Positions 1 through 7,447 of a stretch of DNA of 16,112 nt are shown here, piece after piece (the first letter of the stretch is position 1; the number at the start of each line of letters is the position of its first letter). Made by a program: the position numbers and the translations under genes. The DNA comes from Clostridia bacterium (lineage in GTDB: Bacteria > Bacillota > Clostridia > Oscillospirales > CAG-272), in contig CAAGKS010000041.1 of assembly GCA_900770605.1 (NCBI GenBank), positions 1 to 16,112 on the forward strand, given 5' to 3'. The notes below the pieces were generated by a model. The model was not told the origin of the DNA. It searched no databases and saw nothing but the letters and a program-made list of their open reading frames with translations.

Positions 1-3
1 ACA

Positions 4-48
4 CCTCTCCCCAAAGGGCGAGGCTCGGACAGGCGAGGAGGCCTGTCC
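4..48. repeat. Two adjacent GC-rich hairpins (dispersed-repeat-like)
   Basis: Two inverted repeats sit side by side. Bases 4-11 pair with 16-23 (seven of eight positions, loop CAAA). Bases 27-34 (GGACAGGC) pair perfectly with 41-48 (GCCTGTCC) around a six-base loop. No reading frame here resembles a protein. From memory, sequences like these recur between genes in gut Clostridia genomes, but that cannot be tested here. They may belong to the same composite repeat as the palindromes up to base 200. Confidence 0.5.
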
Positions 49-80
49 CTACACTTTAAAGACATCCCCCTTTTTTCGGG

Positions 81-200
81 AGTTTTCTTTTCCTACTTGA
101 TTTTTCAAAAAAGTTATTTCTCGTAGGAGCGCTATGACAGAAACATATCCTTTTAGCAGGAAGTTTTCTTTGCCTACTTTCTTTTTCAAAAGAAAGTAGG
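81..200. repeat. Diverged direct repeat pair, second copy palindromic
   Basis: Bases 81-114 and 162-197 are two versions of one motif: AGTTTTCTTT, one variable base, then CCTACTT, a T-rich stretch, TTTTTCAAAA and AAGT. The second copy is part of a perfect palindrome (173-200), while the first has partly decayed. The 47 bases between them hold no recognisable signal. The tandem arrangement suggests a dispersed repeat element in the argS downstream region rather than a gene-specific regulator. Confidence 0.5.
173..200 (-). terminator. 13-bp perfect palindrome abutting the argS stop codon
   Basis: Bases 173-185 (CCTACTTTCTTTT) are exactly complementary to 188-200, leaving a TC centre, so about 11-12 bp can form with a four-base loop. 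The palindrome ends one base before the argS stop codon (201-203). On the minus strand it is followed by an A/C-rich stretch, not a T run, so it is not a textbook Rho-independent terminator. It may instead stabilise the mRNA 3' end or simply be a dispersed repeat. The structure is certain; the terminator role is weakly supported. Confidence 0.4.
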
Positions 201-1916
201 TTATACCTTCTCAGTCTTTGCCAGGCAAATAAGACTGAATGCATTGCCAAGGACGGTGTTTGCCGCCTCGGTGAGCATAAGGCGTGTGTTCTTTATCTGC
301 TCATTATCCGCGCCGAGAATGGAGCAATTATGGTAGAAGCGGTTATATGCGCCCGCTACGTCGAGAATATATCTCGTTATCACCATAGGCTCGTAGGTCT
401 CGATAGCGTCGCGCACGTGCTCTTCAAAGCGAGAGAGCACCTTGACGAGCTCCGCTTCCTCGGGAGCAGTAATAGTAAGCTCCGCGTTCTTATCGTAGCT
501 CTCGGACTTTGCAAGCACCGAGCAGGTACGCGCATAGGTGTACTGAACGTACGGTCCTGTGTTGCCCTCAAAGCTGAGCGCGTCCTCCATAAAGAAGTTT
601 ATATCACGGATACGGTTATTGGAGAGGTAGTAGAATACCACCGCGCCAACGCCGATCTGCTCTGCGATCTTTTCCTTGTTTGCAAGTCCGGGGTTCTTCT
701 CTTCCATAATGCCTGCAACCTTCTCGATAGCAGATGCAAAGAGGTCGCGAAGAAGGATTACGTTACCCGTTCTCGTTGCGAGCTTTTCGCCGTTGATACT
801 AACCGTTCCGTAAGGCACGTGAACGAGCTTGTCCGCCCAGTCGTAGCCCATAAGCTCAACGACCTTGAACCACTGAGCAAAGTGGAGCGACTGACCTGCG
901 CTTGTAACGTATATCGCCTTATCAAAGTCATAAGTCTGCTTTCTGTAAACCGCCGCCGCGATATCACGCGTGGGGTAAAGAGTTGATCCGTCGCGTTTAA
1001 GTATAAGGCAGGGCGGCATTCCGTACTCTTCAAGATCTACGATGGAAGCTCCGTCGTCTATCTTCATAAGTCCCATATCGCGAAGCTTATCTACCTGCGC
1101 GGGCATCTTATCCGTATAGAAGGACTCTCCCTTGTAGCTATCAAAGGTTATATCGAGCTGGGCGTAGGTCTTCTGATACTCCTCAAGGCTGATCTCGATA
1201 AACCACTTCCAGAGCGCGAGATTTTCCTCGTCACCCTGCTCGAGCTTACGGAATTCCTCACGGGACTTATCCGCAAGGGTCGCATCCTCGGCTATGGCGT
1301 TATTTATGCGGACGTAAAGCTCAACGAGAGCGTCAACGCCGCCGTTTTCTATCTGCTCACGGCTTCCCCAAAGTCTGTACGCCGTAATGAGCTTGCCAAA
1401 CTGAGTTCCCCAGTCACCGAGATAGTTGATACCAATACACGTAAAGCCCGCAAACTCGTGCAGCTTTTTGAGCGAGTGGCCTATAACGGTAGTACCAAGG
1501 TGACCTATATGGAAGGGCTTTGCAACGTTGGGAGAGGAATAGTCAAGCACAACGGTCTTGCCCTCTCCAAGCTCGGTGGGAGCGCCGTACTTATCGCCCT
1601 TTTCAAGCACCTCTGCAACTACCTTCTTTGCAAGCGCCTCGTTATCAAGGAATACGTTAAGATAGCCGTTTACAGCTTCGGCGCGCGCAACGCAAGGCGC
1701 GTCAAAGCCCTCCGCAATGGTTGACGCGATCTTGACGGGCGCCATTCTGAGCGTCTTGCTGAGCTTGAAGCAAGGCAGAGCCAAGTCACCCATCTTTGAG
1801 TCGGGGGGATATTCAAGCATACCGCATACTGCGGACGCGTCAATTCCCGCCTCGGCGTTCATATCCGTGATCTTCTGCGCAATTATTTGCGAAATCTTAT
1901 TTTTGATCTCGATCAT
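201..1916 (-). CDS. argS: Arginyl-tRNA synthetase
   Basis: Class I aminoacyl-tRNA synthetase that charges tRNA-Arg with arginine using ATP in the cytoplasm. The 571-residue protein is of normal family length. Seen in order: an ArgRS-specific N-terminal domain (about 1-110) that recognises the tRNA; the HIGH signature intact at 136-139 (within KPFHIGHLGTT); the Rossmann catalytic core; the KMSKS-equivalent loop as KLATRTGN at 378-385, close to the usual ArgRS form; and a C-terminal helical DALR anticodon-binding domain from about 450 (NTGPYVQYTYAR precedes it). The ATG start is preceded by AAGGAG at a good distance. It is the last gene of the nusB-recN cluster, 30 bases after recN with no visible promoter or T-box leader, so it is probably transcribed with recN and argR. 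Confidence 0.97.
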   Translation of the reverse strand: MIEIKNKISQIIAQKITDMNAEAGIDASAVCGMLEYPPDSKMGDLALPCFKLSKTLRMAPVKIASTIAEGFDAPCVARAEAVNGYLNVFLDNEALAKKVVAEVLEKGDKYGAPTELGEGKTVVLDYSSPNVAKPFHIGHLGTTVIGHSLKKLHEFAGFTCIGINYLGDWGTQFGKLITAYRLWGSREQIENGGVDALVELYVRINNAIAEDATLADKSREEFRKLEQGDEENLALWKWFIEISLEEYQKTYAQLDITFDSYKGESFYTDKMPAQVDKLRDMGLMKIDDGASIVDLEEYGMPPCLILKRDGSTLYPTRDIAAAVYRKQTYDFDKAIYVTSAGQSLHFAQWFKVVELMGYDWADKLVHVPYGTVSINGEKLATRTGNVILLRDLFASAIEKVAGIMEEKNPGLANKEKIAEQIGVGAVVFYYLSNNRIRDINFFMEDALSFEGNTGPYVQYTYARTCSVLAKSESYDKNAELTITAPEEAELVKVLSRFEEHVRDAIETYEPMVITRYILDVAGAYNRFYHNCSILGADNEQIKNTRLMLTEAANTVLGNAFSLICLAKTEKV

Positions 1917-1946
1917 TTTGTTTCTCCTTATATATTTACGTGTTTT

Positions 1947-3623
1947 TTAAACATAAGTTTCACCCTCGGCAAGCATTTCGCAAGCGGCGCGGCGCACCGC
2001 GTCAGTTATCTCAATACCGCCAAGTATTCGTGAGATCTCCTCACATCTCTCCTCGCCTGACAGGAGCCTGAGCGACGTGCTTACTCTGCCGCCGTCCTCG
2101 CCCTTATATATCAGCAGGTGATCGTGCGCAAGAGAGGCGATCTGCGCTGAATGTGTGACGCAAAATACCTGTGTATCTCTTGCTATCTCCTTGAGCTTTA
2201 TTCCGACCTTTCTTGAGGTCTTGCCCGAAATTCCCGTGTCTATCTCGTCAAATATGACCGTTCTCACGCCGTCGCAACGGTTGAGCACGTTTTTGAGCGA
2301 GAGCATTATTCTGGCAAGCTCACCGCCTGAGGCTATCTTTTCAAGCGCGTAAAGCGGCTCGCCCGGGTTTGTGGATATCAAAAACTCCACCCTGTCAGTA
2401 CCAAACGCGCAAAGCTCGTCCGCACGCTTTACACTGACCTCAAATTTTACCTTTGGCATATCTAAGAACGCGAGCGTTTCAAGCACTGCCGCCGAGAGCT
2501 GCTTTCCGCTGCTGCGGCGACGCGCTGAGAGCTGATCCGCGATCACGAGCGCCTCGGTCTCAAGCACCTTCAGCTCGTTTTCAAGGTCCTCTGCCCTCTC
2601 GTCTGCGTTTTCTATATCGTCAAGGCGCTTTGCGCAATCGTTACGGTATGCGATTATCTCCTCGACTGTACTGCCGTATTTTCTCTTGAGCTTTGATATG
2701 ACGTCAAGGCGCGCCTCTGCCTTATCAAGTCTTGCCGTGGGATCTCCCTCGCCGACGTCGCCAAGATCTGCCGCACATTCCGCAATATCCTCAAGCTCGA
2801 AGCGCACCTCGTTAAGACGCGCCGCAAGTGCTTCCGCCTCGGGAACGACGTCACTTATAGAGTCAAGCGCGCCGGCGGCGCGATCGCAAAGATACGAGGC
2901 TCCCATATTCTTCTCACTTCCCTTGATCGCTCGGCTCACAAGAGAGAGTGATTTACTTATCTTTTCTATGCTTTGCAGTCTCTTTACAAGCTCTGTAAGC
3001 TCTTCTTCCTCGCCTGCTCTGAGCTTTGCCGCATCAATATCGCTGACGTGGAATTTCAGCATCTCGCAAAGTCTGTTCTGCTCCATAGTATCCTTCTTGA
3101 AGGAGTCAAGCTCACAGCGCTTTGCAAGCACTGCGCGGTACTTCTCGCTATACTTCTCAAAGAGCGCCGAGTTATTCGCAAAGCTATCCAGAAGTCTGAC
3201 GTGATTTTTGGGATCGAGAAGCTGCTGATTATCATTCTGCCCGTGAATATTGAACAGAGCGCCGCCCACCTCGCGAAGCATCGCCGCGGTGACGGGTCTG
3301 CCGTTTATTCTCGCGCTTGACGACGTACGGCTGAGCGAGCGTGAGAGCATTACGGTATCGTCCTCGCTCTCAAATCCAAGCTCCGAGAGAAGCGCGCGCA
3401 CGCCCTCGCCGATGTCTGTGAACACCGCGCTTACGTTAGCGTTATTCTCGCCGTTTCGGATAAGCTCCTTATCCGCCTTTGCGCCAAGCAGCAAGCCAAG
3501 GCTATCTATGATGATCGATTTACCTGCGCCCGTCTCTCCCGAAAGCACAGTCATACCGCCGCCAAACTCAACGTCAAGCGATTTTACTACCGCGACGTTT
3601 TCTATATGGAGACTTGTTATCAT
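1947..3623 (-). CDS. recN: DNA repair ATPase RecN
   Basis: SMC-like ATPase recruited early to double-strand breaks, where it helps hold or align DNA ends for RecA-dependent repair. The 558 residues match the family. The Walker A motif GETGAGKS is at 29-36, the ABC signature SGGELARIM at 432-440 and the Walker B VIFDEIDTG from 456, followed by the VTHSAQIA segment (switch histidine). The middle (about 150-400) is rich in charged heptad-like residues, as expected for the antiparallel coiled-coil arms, which are short in RecN. The ATG overlaps the argR stop as ATGA (four bases), with a GGGGCAGG Shine-Dalgarno inside argR, so translation is probably coupled. The argR-recN order is characteristic of Firmicutes. 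Confidence 0.97.
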   Translation of the reverse strand: MITSLHIENVAVVKSLDVEFGGGMTVLSGETGAGKSIIIDSLGLLLGAKADKELIRNGENNANVSAVFTDIGEGVRALLSELGFESEDDTVMLSRSLSRTSSSARINGRPVTAAMLREVGGALFNIHGQNDNQQLLDPKNHVRLLDSFANNSALFEKYSEKYRAVLAKRCELDSFKKDTMEQNRLCEMLKFHVSDIDAAKLRAGEEEELTELVKRLQSIEKISKSLSLVSRAIKGSEKNMGASYLCDRAAGALDSISDVVPEAEALAARLNEVRFELEDIAECAADLGDVGEGDPTARLDKAEARLDVISKLKRKYGSTVEEIIAYRNDCAKRLDDIENADERAEDLENELKVLETEALVIADQLSARRRSSGKQLSAAVLETLAFLDMPKVKFEVSVKRADELCAFGTDRVEFLISTNPGEPLYALEKIASGGELARIMLSLKNVLNRCDGVRTVIFDEIDTGISGKTSRKVGIKLKEIARDTQVFCVTHSAQIASLAHDHLLIYKGEDGGRVSTSLRLLSGEERCEEISRILGGIEITDAVRRAACEMLAEGETYV

Positions 3624-4093
3624 TTGCCTGCCCCTGCTTTATCAGAAACCTTTTCGTTTATCATATTGCAAAGCACGCCGCAAAGGCAATCCGCGCTCAT
3701 CTCGTCAACTGTAACGACGATAACGGTATCGTCTCCCGCAACGCAGCCAAGCACGCCCGCATCGGAAAGTCCGTCAATTCCGCTTGCAACCGCAGGCGCA
3801 AGTCCGGGGATAGTCTTTATGACTACGTTATTGAGCGCATACTTTATGCTGATCATCGACGAAAGTATTATCTTATCGATAGAGCCTGTGGGAGCGCCTG
3901 CAACCGCATACGCGTAGCCTGCCTTTCCCTCTATCGCTCTCTTTGTCAGCTTCATCTCACGGATATCTCTGGATACCGTTGCCTGAGTTACGCGAAATCC
4001 CTCTTTATTGAGAGCCTCTGTCAGCTCCTCCTGTGTGTGAAAGTAGGAGTCTGTGATAAGCTCGATTATTCTGTCCTGTCTTTGTTTTTTCAT
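3620..4093 (-). CDS. argR: Arginine repressor ArgR/AhrC
   Basis: Hexameric arginine-sensing DNA-binding regulator of arginine biosynthesis and catabolism. The 157 residues are the usual family length. The N-terminal winged helix-turn-helix (about 1-65) carries the family recognition segment TQATVSRD at 36-43. The C-terminal core carries TIPGLAPAVASGID (94-107) and GCVAGDDT (116-123), the region that forms the arginine pocket and trimer interface, including the paired aspartates at 121-122. The ATG at 4093 has AGAGGTG upstream. It lies between nadK (26-base gap) and recN (four-base overlap). No convincing ARG box was found next to it, so autoregulation is not shown. A last-gene neighbour, argS, also concerns arginine. 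Confidence 0.96.
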   Translation of the reverse strand: MKKQRQDRIIELITDSYFHTQEELTEALNKEGFRVTQATVSRDIREMKLTKRAIEGKAGYAYAVAGAPTGSIDKIILSSMISIKYALNNVVIKTIPGLAPAVASGIDGLSDAGVLGCVAGDDTVIVVTVDEMSADCLCGVLCNMINEKVSDKAGAGK

Positions 4094-4119
4094 TTCTATA
4101 CACCTCTATTATAAAAGCC

Positions 4120-4989
4120 TTACACAAGCTTTCTAAGTCTTATTTTTGAACAAAAGCCCTCGTTCTTTACACGTAAAAGCTTTGCTGTGATATCCGCGCG
4201 CGATATATATGCGGAGTCACCGTAATACATATCGAACGTAGATCTTCCGTCCACCGTAAGATGCAACACCTTTTCTCTTACGCAGGTATTTTTGATCCTG
4301 AGCTGCGCCGTATCGGGAAAGATGAGCGGGCGCGCCGAGAGTGAGTGCGGACATACGGGAGTAACACACAGGCAGGAAAGCTTGGGGTCAACGATAGGTC
4401 CGCCTGCGGACAGTGAATACGCCGTAGATCCCGTGGGGGTGGCGACTACAAGTCCGTCGGCTCTGTACTGAGTTACCAGCTCCTCGCCGTCATAAAGCTC
4501 TATGTCCACCATTCTCGCCGCCGCGCCGTTAGCTATGACGGCTTCGTTGAGCGCGTGAGCGCGGAATTTGACCTTTCCGCTATCCGACTTTGTGACCACG
4601 CTGAGCATCGCTCTCGTGTCCACGGTATATTCTCCCGAAAATACCTTATCCAAAAGATCAAGCTCATCCATCTCGAGCTCGGTCATATATCCTACCCTGC
4701 CCATATTGATGCCGAGCACCGCAACTCCTGCGGGTGCGGCAAGGCGGGTACATTCAAGCATAGAGCCGTCACCGCCGATAACGATAGCGAGGTCCGCGTT
4801 CTCGTATATCTCGGACACAGGCATATACGTATATATACTCCTGTGCATCCTTGCGCGAAAAATTCTTTCCTTATAGTTTTCGGGAACGAGTATTTTTTTC
4901 GCGCGAGCGCCGATAGCCTCGGCAACTGCATCCGCCGCGCCAAGTTTTTCAGTTATGTTATAATTGGTGATAAGCGCTATGTTCTTCAT
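4120..4989 (-). CDS. nadK: NAD kinase
   Basis: Phosphorylates NAD at the 2' position of its adenosine ribose to make NADP, the only de novo NADP source in most bacteria. The 289-residue length is normal. The diagnostic GGDG motif is at 72-75, followed by NMGRVGYMTE (95-104), the conserved NE pair (148-149) and the glycine-rich TPTGSTAYSLSAGGP segment (184-198) that binds NAD and shapes the active site. The ATG start has GGAAGGTG upstream. In this block the gene sits between tlyA (37-base gap) and argR, the usual clostridial position. The C-terminus is basic, ending in KIRLRKLV. Nothing indicates damage. Confidence 0.97.
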   Translation of the reverse strand: MKNIALITNYNITEKLGAADAVAEAIGARAKKILVPENYKERIFRARMHRSIYTYMPVSEIYENADLAIVIGGDGSMLECTRLAAPAGVAVLGINMGRVGYMTELEMDELDLLDKVFSGEYTVDTRAMLSVVTKSDSGKVKFRAHALNEAVIANGAAARMVDIELYDGEELVTQYRADGLVVATPTGSTAYSLSAGGPIVDPKLSCLCVTPVCPHSLSARPLIFPDTAQLRIKNTCVREKVLHLTVDGRSTFDMYYGDSAYISRADITAKLLRVKNEGFCSKIRLRKLV

Positions 4990-5026
4990 TGTGAAAACAC
5001 CTTCCGTTTTATTTGCTTTGCAGTAT

Positions 5027-5806
5027 TTACTGCGCTATACGCTTAATTATCTTATCGTCTATGCGAGGCTTGATGCAAGGCATTTTTACGAAATACGCGA
5101 GGTATTCCTTATTGCCGTCACCGCCCTCTATAGGAGAGGGTATGAGCCCCAGACAGTCAAAGCCGTGCTCAGAGGCAAAGCTTATAACTCGCTTTATTGC
5201 AAGAAATCTGTACGCGCCGTTACGAACTACTCCGTTCTTCCCCAGCGCCGAGCGGCCTGCCTCAAACTGTGGCTTGATGAGGCTGACGAACACTCCGCCA
5301 TCCTCAAGCACGCCTGCTATCTGCTCGATAAGATAGGTCTGCGAGATAAAGGACACGTCTGCGACGGCTATCTGGCAAAGGCCCTCCGTAACGCTCGCGT
5401 CAAGCTCTCTTGCATTGAATCCCTCAATGGAGACCACTCTTTCGTTGGATAGCAGATCCTTATGAAGCTGATCCACGCCCGAATCTATGCTATACACTAT
5501 TCTTGCGCCTCGGGAGAGCAAGCAGTCGGTAAAGCCGCCCGTTGACGCGCCTACGTCCACCGCCTTTTTGCCGTTTACGTTGATCGCAAAGGCATCAAGC
5601 GCCGCCTCAAGCTTCATTCCGCCGCGGCTGACATATTTGAACACCTGCTCCACCTCAACCGTATGAGAAACGCTTTCGTTTATAGGCATAGCCGATTTTT
5701 TTACGAGGACGCCGTCTATTTTGACAGCCCCCGCGTCTATGAGGTCCTGCGCCTTTTTTCTGCTTGACGCGTGACCCGAGAGAGCCAGATAAACGTCTGC
5801 TCTCAT
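5027..5806 (-). CDS. tlyA: TlyA family rRNA 2'-O-methyltransferase (S4 domain)
   Basis: Predicted SAM-dependent 2'-O-methyltransferase acting on ribosomal RNA; the older family name is hemolysin A. Of 259 residues, an S4 RNA-binding domain occupies about 1-60 (VKIDGVLVKKSAMPI), then the linker SRGGMKL (60-66) and an FtsJ-like Rossmann fold with the SAM motif DVGASTGGFTDCLL (84-97), ADVSFIS (149-155) and IKPQFEAGR (177-185). K65, D150, K178 and E234 (in GNKEY) match the proposed K-D-K-E catalytic tetrad by spacing. The ATG follows the stop of the preceding gene with zero intervening bases, with a GGGGGC ribosome site inside that gene. This position next to nadK, argR and recN is classical. Whether it modifies 16S, 23S or both cannot be read from the sequence. 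Confidence 0.94.
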   Translation of the reverse strand: MRADVYLALSGHASSRKKAQDLIDAGAVKIDGVLVKKSAMPINESVSHTVEVEQVFKYVSRGGMKLEAALDAFAINVNGKKAVDVGASTGGFTDCLLSRGARIVYSIDSGVDQLHKDLLSNERVVSIEGFNARELDASVTEGLCQIAVADVSFISQTYLIEQIAGVLEDGGVFVSLIKPQFEAGRSALGKNGVVRNGAYRFLAIKRVISFASEHGFDCLGLIPSPIEGGDGNKEYLAYFVKMPCIKPRIDDKIIKRIAQ

Positions 5807-6274
5807 TTAAAACGCCCCCATAACAAACGCCATCACTACCGCAACGGCAACACCGAGGATCGCTCCCATAGCAACCTGGAAGGGCGTGTGTCCCACGAGC
5901 TCCTTAAGTCCTGTGTTCATAAGCTCGGGATTACCAGAGAAGAGCTCCTTGGTTATCTTATTGAGTATCTTCGCCTGCTCGCCCGTTTCGTAGCGCACGC
6001 CGCTGGCGTCTATCATAACTACGATAGCAAGCACTGCGGTTATAGCAAAAGCCGCGCTTCCCATGCCCTCTTGTATAGCGCAAGCCACGCAAAGACCCAC
6101 AACCGTTGAGGAGTGTGAGCTGGGCATTCCGCCGCTCGAGAAAAGAATGGTCTTAAAAGACATCTTTTTCTTATATATGAGGTCGATCACGGTTTTTATT
6201 ATCTGCGCGCTGAACCAACCGAGCACCGCGCTCCAAAAAACGTAATTATGCAAAAAATCCATTAAGATATCCAT
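5807..6274 (-). CDS. Divergent PAP2 family (DUF212) membrane protein
   Basis: A 155-residue integral membrane protein of the divergent PAP2 family (YuiD-like). Its function is not established, but relatives of PAP2 act on lipid or polyprenyl phosphates. Family hallmarks are intact: GGMPSSHSS at 48-56, DASGVR at 89-94 and KELVGHTPFQV at 124-134. Hydrophobic segments are visible near 12-30, 56-68, 72-90 and 133-152. The ATG has GGAG upstream, and a second in-frame Met at residue 5 is a less likely start. It lies between ispA (27-base gap) and tlyA (no gap), where a link to polyprenyl phosphate metabolism would make sense, though this is inference from position. In many Clostridia dxs follows it, but not here. 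Confidence 0.92.
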   Translation of the reverse strand: MDILMDFLHNYVFWSAVLGWFSAQIIKTVIDLIYKKKMSFKTILFSSGGMPSSHSSTVVGLCVACAIQEGMGSAAFAITAVLAIVVMIDASGVRYETGEQAKILNKITKELFSGNPELMNTGLKELVGHTPFQVAMGAILGVAVAVVMAFVMGAF

Positions 6275-6301
6275 ATTTTTATCTCCAAATCTGTACGGGA
6301 T

Positions 6302-7201
6302 TTATTTTTTTCTTTCAAGAAGTCCGCGCGCAAGGTCACAAAGCACCTCGGACGAAGGAAGATGCGCGATAGCGTCGATAGCAAGGCGGGTAAGCTCTGC
6401 GGCATATTCCCTTGCCTCGCATACGCTGTAAAAGCTCAGAAACGTCGTTTTGTTATTATCCGCGTCCGAGCCCGCGCTCTTGCCAAGCTCCTGCTCCGTT
6501 GCGGTCACGTCAAGCACGTCATCTACCACCTGAAAAGCAAGTCCGACGTTATCGGCGTAGGCCTCTATGGCGCGCACCTCATCAGCCTCGGGCTCATATC
6601 CTGCCGCGATACAGCCAAGCGTCGCCGCGCATTTGATGAGCTTACCGGTCTTATGAGCGTGGAGCTTCAAGAGCTTCTCAAAGCTCAGCTGCTTTTGCTC
6701 GCCGTCAAGGTCTATTACCTGACCGCCTATCATTCCGCAGTCTCCCGCCGCGCTTGCAAGTGCGGCGCAGGCGAGCGTTCTCTGCTCTGCCGAGAGGGTA
6801 TTTGCCGATGCGATAACACCAAAGGCGCGTGTGAGAAGCGCATCTCCTGCAAGAAGCGCGCCCGCATAACCGAACCTTTTATGGTTAGAGGGCTTTCCGC
6901 GACGCATATCGTCGTTATCCATACACGGCAGATCGTCGTGGATGAGCGAATAGGTGTGCACCATCTCCACGGCGCACGCGAGCGGCATTGAAGCCTCGAT
7001 ACTTCCGCCGAGCATACGGCAGACCTCGTTCGTAAGGAAAGGTCTGATACGCTTACCGCCGCCGAGCAACGAATATCTCTGCGCCTCTATGACCTCACCG
7101 TAATCGGCATCGGTATGCTCAAAATATTTTTCAAGAGCCGTCTCAACGAGTGCGGCATTCTCGCGAATGCGCTCGTCTATGGCTATTCTTCTGTTATCCA
7201 T
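6302..7201 (-). CDS. ispA: Farnesyl/geranyl diphosphate synthase (polyprenyl synthetase)
   Basis: Short-chain trans-prenyltransferase that condenses DMAPP/GPP with IPP in the cytoplasm, feeding undecaprenyl phosphate and quinone synthesis. The 299-residue product matches FPP synthase. Seen: GGGKRIRP (47-54), the first aspartate-rich motif DDLPCMDNDD (89-98, DDxxxxD form), GDALL (119-123), GQVIDL (160-165) and the second aspartate-rich motif DDVLD (227-231), followed by a GKSAGSD segment. I place the start at the ATG at 7201, whose first base overlaps the xseB stop (TAATG) and which has GAGG upstream. A longer frame adds 36 Arg-rich residues that lie inside xseB and look unlike the family. The xseB-ispA junction is typical of bacteria. 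Confidence 0.95.
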   Translation of the reverse strand: MDNRRIAIDERIRENAALVETALEKYFEHTDADYGEVIEAQRYSLLGGGKRIRPFLTNEVCRMLGGSIEASMPLACAVEMVHTYSLIHDDLPCMDNDDMRRGKPSNHKRFGYAGALLAGDALLTRAFGVIASANTLSAEQRTLACAALASAAGDCGMIGGQVIDLDGEQKQLSFEKLLKLHAHKTGKLIKCAATLGCIAAGYEPEADEVRAIEAYADNVGLAFQVVDDVLDVTATEQELGKSAGSDADNNKTTFLSFYSVCEAREYAAELTRLAIDAIAHLPSSEVLCDLARGLLERKK

Positions 7202-7446
7202 TACTTTGCCTCGTCGGGTGTATCGAACGGTGTCTCGATCAGCTCGCCGTCCTTGCCGAGCTTGAGCGCGTTTATCTTTCTCTGTGCGCTCTCGAGCTTG
7301 GCATTGCACTGCTTAACGAGAGCAATTCCCTCCTCGTAAAGCGTGAGCGCTTCTTCAAGGCTGACACCCTCTGCCGATATTTTTTCAACTACCTCTTCAA
7401 GACGCGCCATCGCGCTCTCAAGGTCTGTATTCTTTATATTTTCCAT
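7201..7446 (-). CDS. xseB: Exodeoxyribonuclease VII small subunit
   Basis: Small helical subunit that assembles in several copies on XseA to form exonuclease VII, which degrades single-stranded DNA into oligonucleotides. The 81-residue protein has the family pattern: LESAMARLEEVVEKIS, then VSLEEALTLYEEGIALV and a coiled C-terminal helix with KLESAQRKI, followed by a short acidic tail. The ATG lies one base after the xseA stop (TGA-T-ATG), with AGGGGA upstream inside xseA, and its stop overlaps the ispA start. This tight packing implies translational coupling with both neighbours. Confidence 0.95.
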   Translation of the reverse strand: MENIKNTDLESAMARLEEVVEKISAEGVSLEEALTLYEEGIALVKQCNAKLESAQRKINALKLGKDGELIETPFDTPDEAK

Positions 7447-7447
7447 A

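Noticed and set aside
1..200. CRISPR array at the left edge
   Set aside because: Only two diverged repeat copies with palindromic content and no regular spacer pattern.
56..250. Short minus-strand frame of 64 codons at the left edge
   Set aside because: It overlaps the end of argS and is built from the direct repeats (the KRKLP-like segment appears twice because the DNA repeats). No ribosome site.
330..986. Long plus-strand open frame (218 codons) opposite argS
   Set aside because: It lies wholly antisense to argS, whose motifs are intact. Its translation has no recognisable domain, and there is no ribosome site or promoter.
1917..1946. T-box or separate promoter before argS
   Set aside because: The gap is only 30 bases, far too short for a T-box leader, and no -35/-10 pair is visible.
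2686..3204. Ser-rich plus-strand open frame opposite recN
   Set aside because: Serine runs arise from reading the recN coiled-coil codons backwards; recN itself is complete.
7202..7309. N-terminal extension of the ispA frame
   Set aside because: The extra 36 residues are Arg-rich, lie inside xseB, and the ATG overlapping the xseB stop fits both family length and operon packing.
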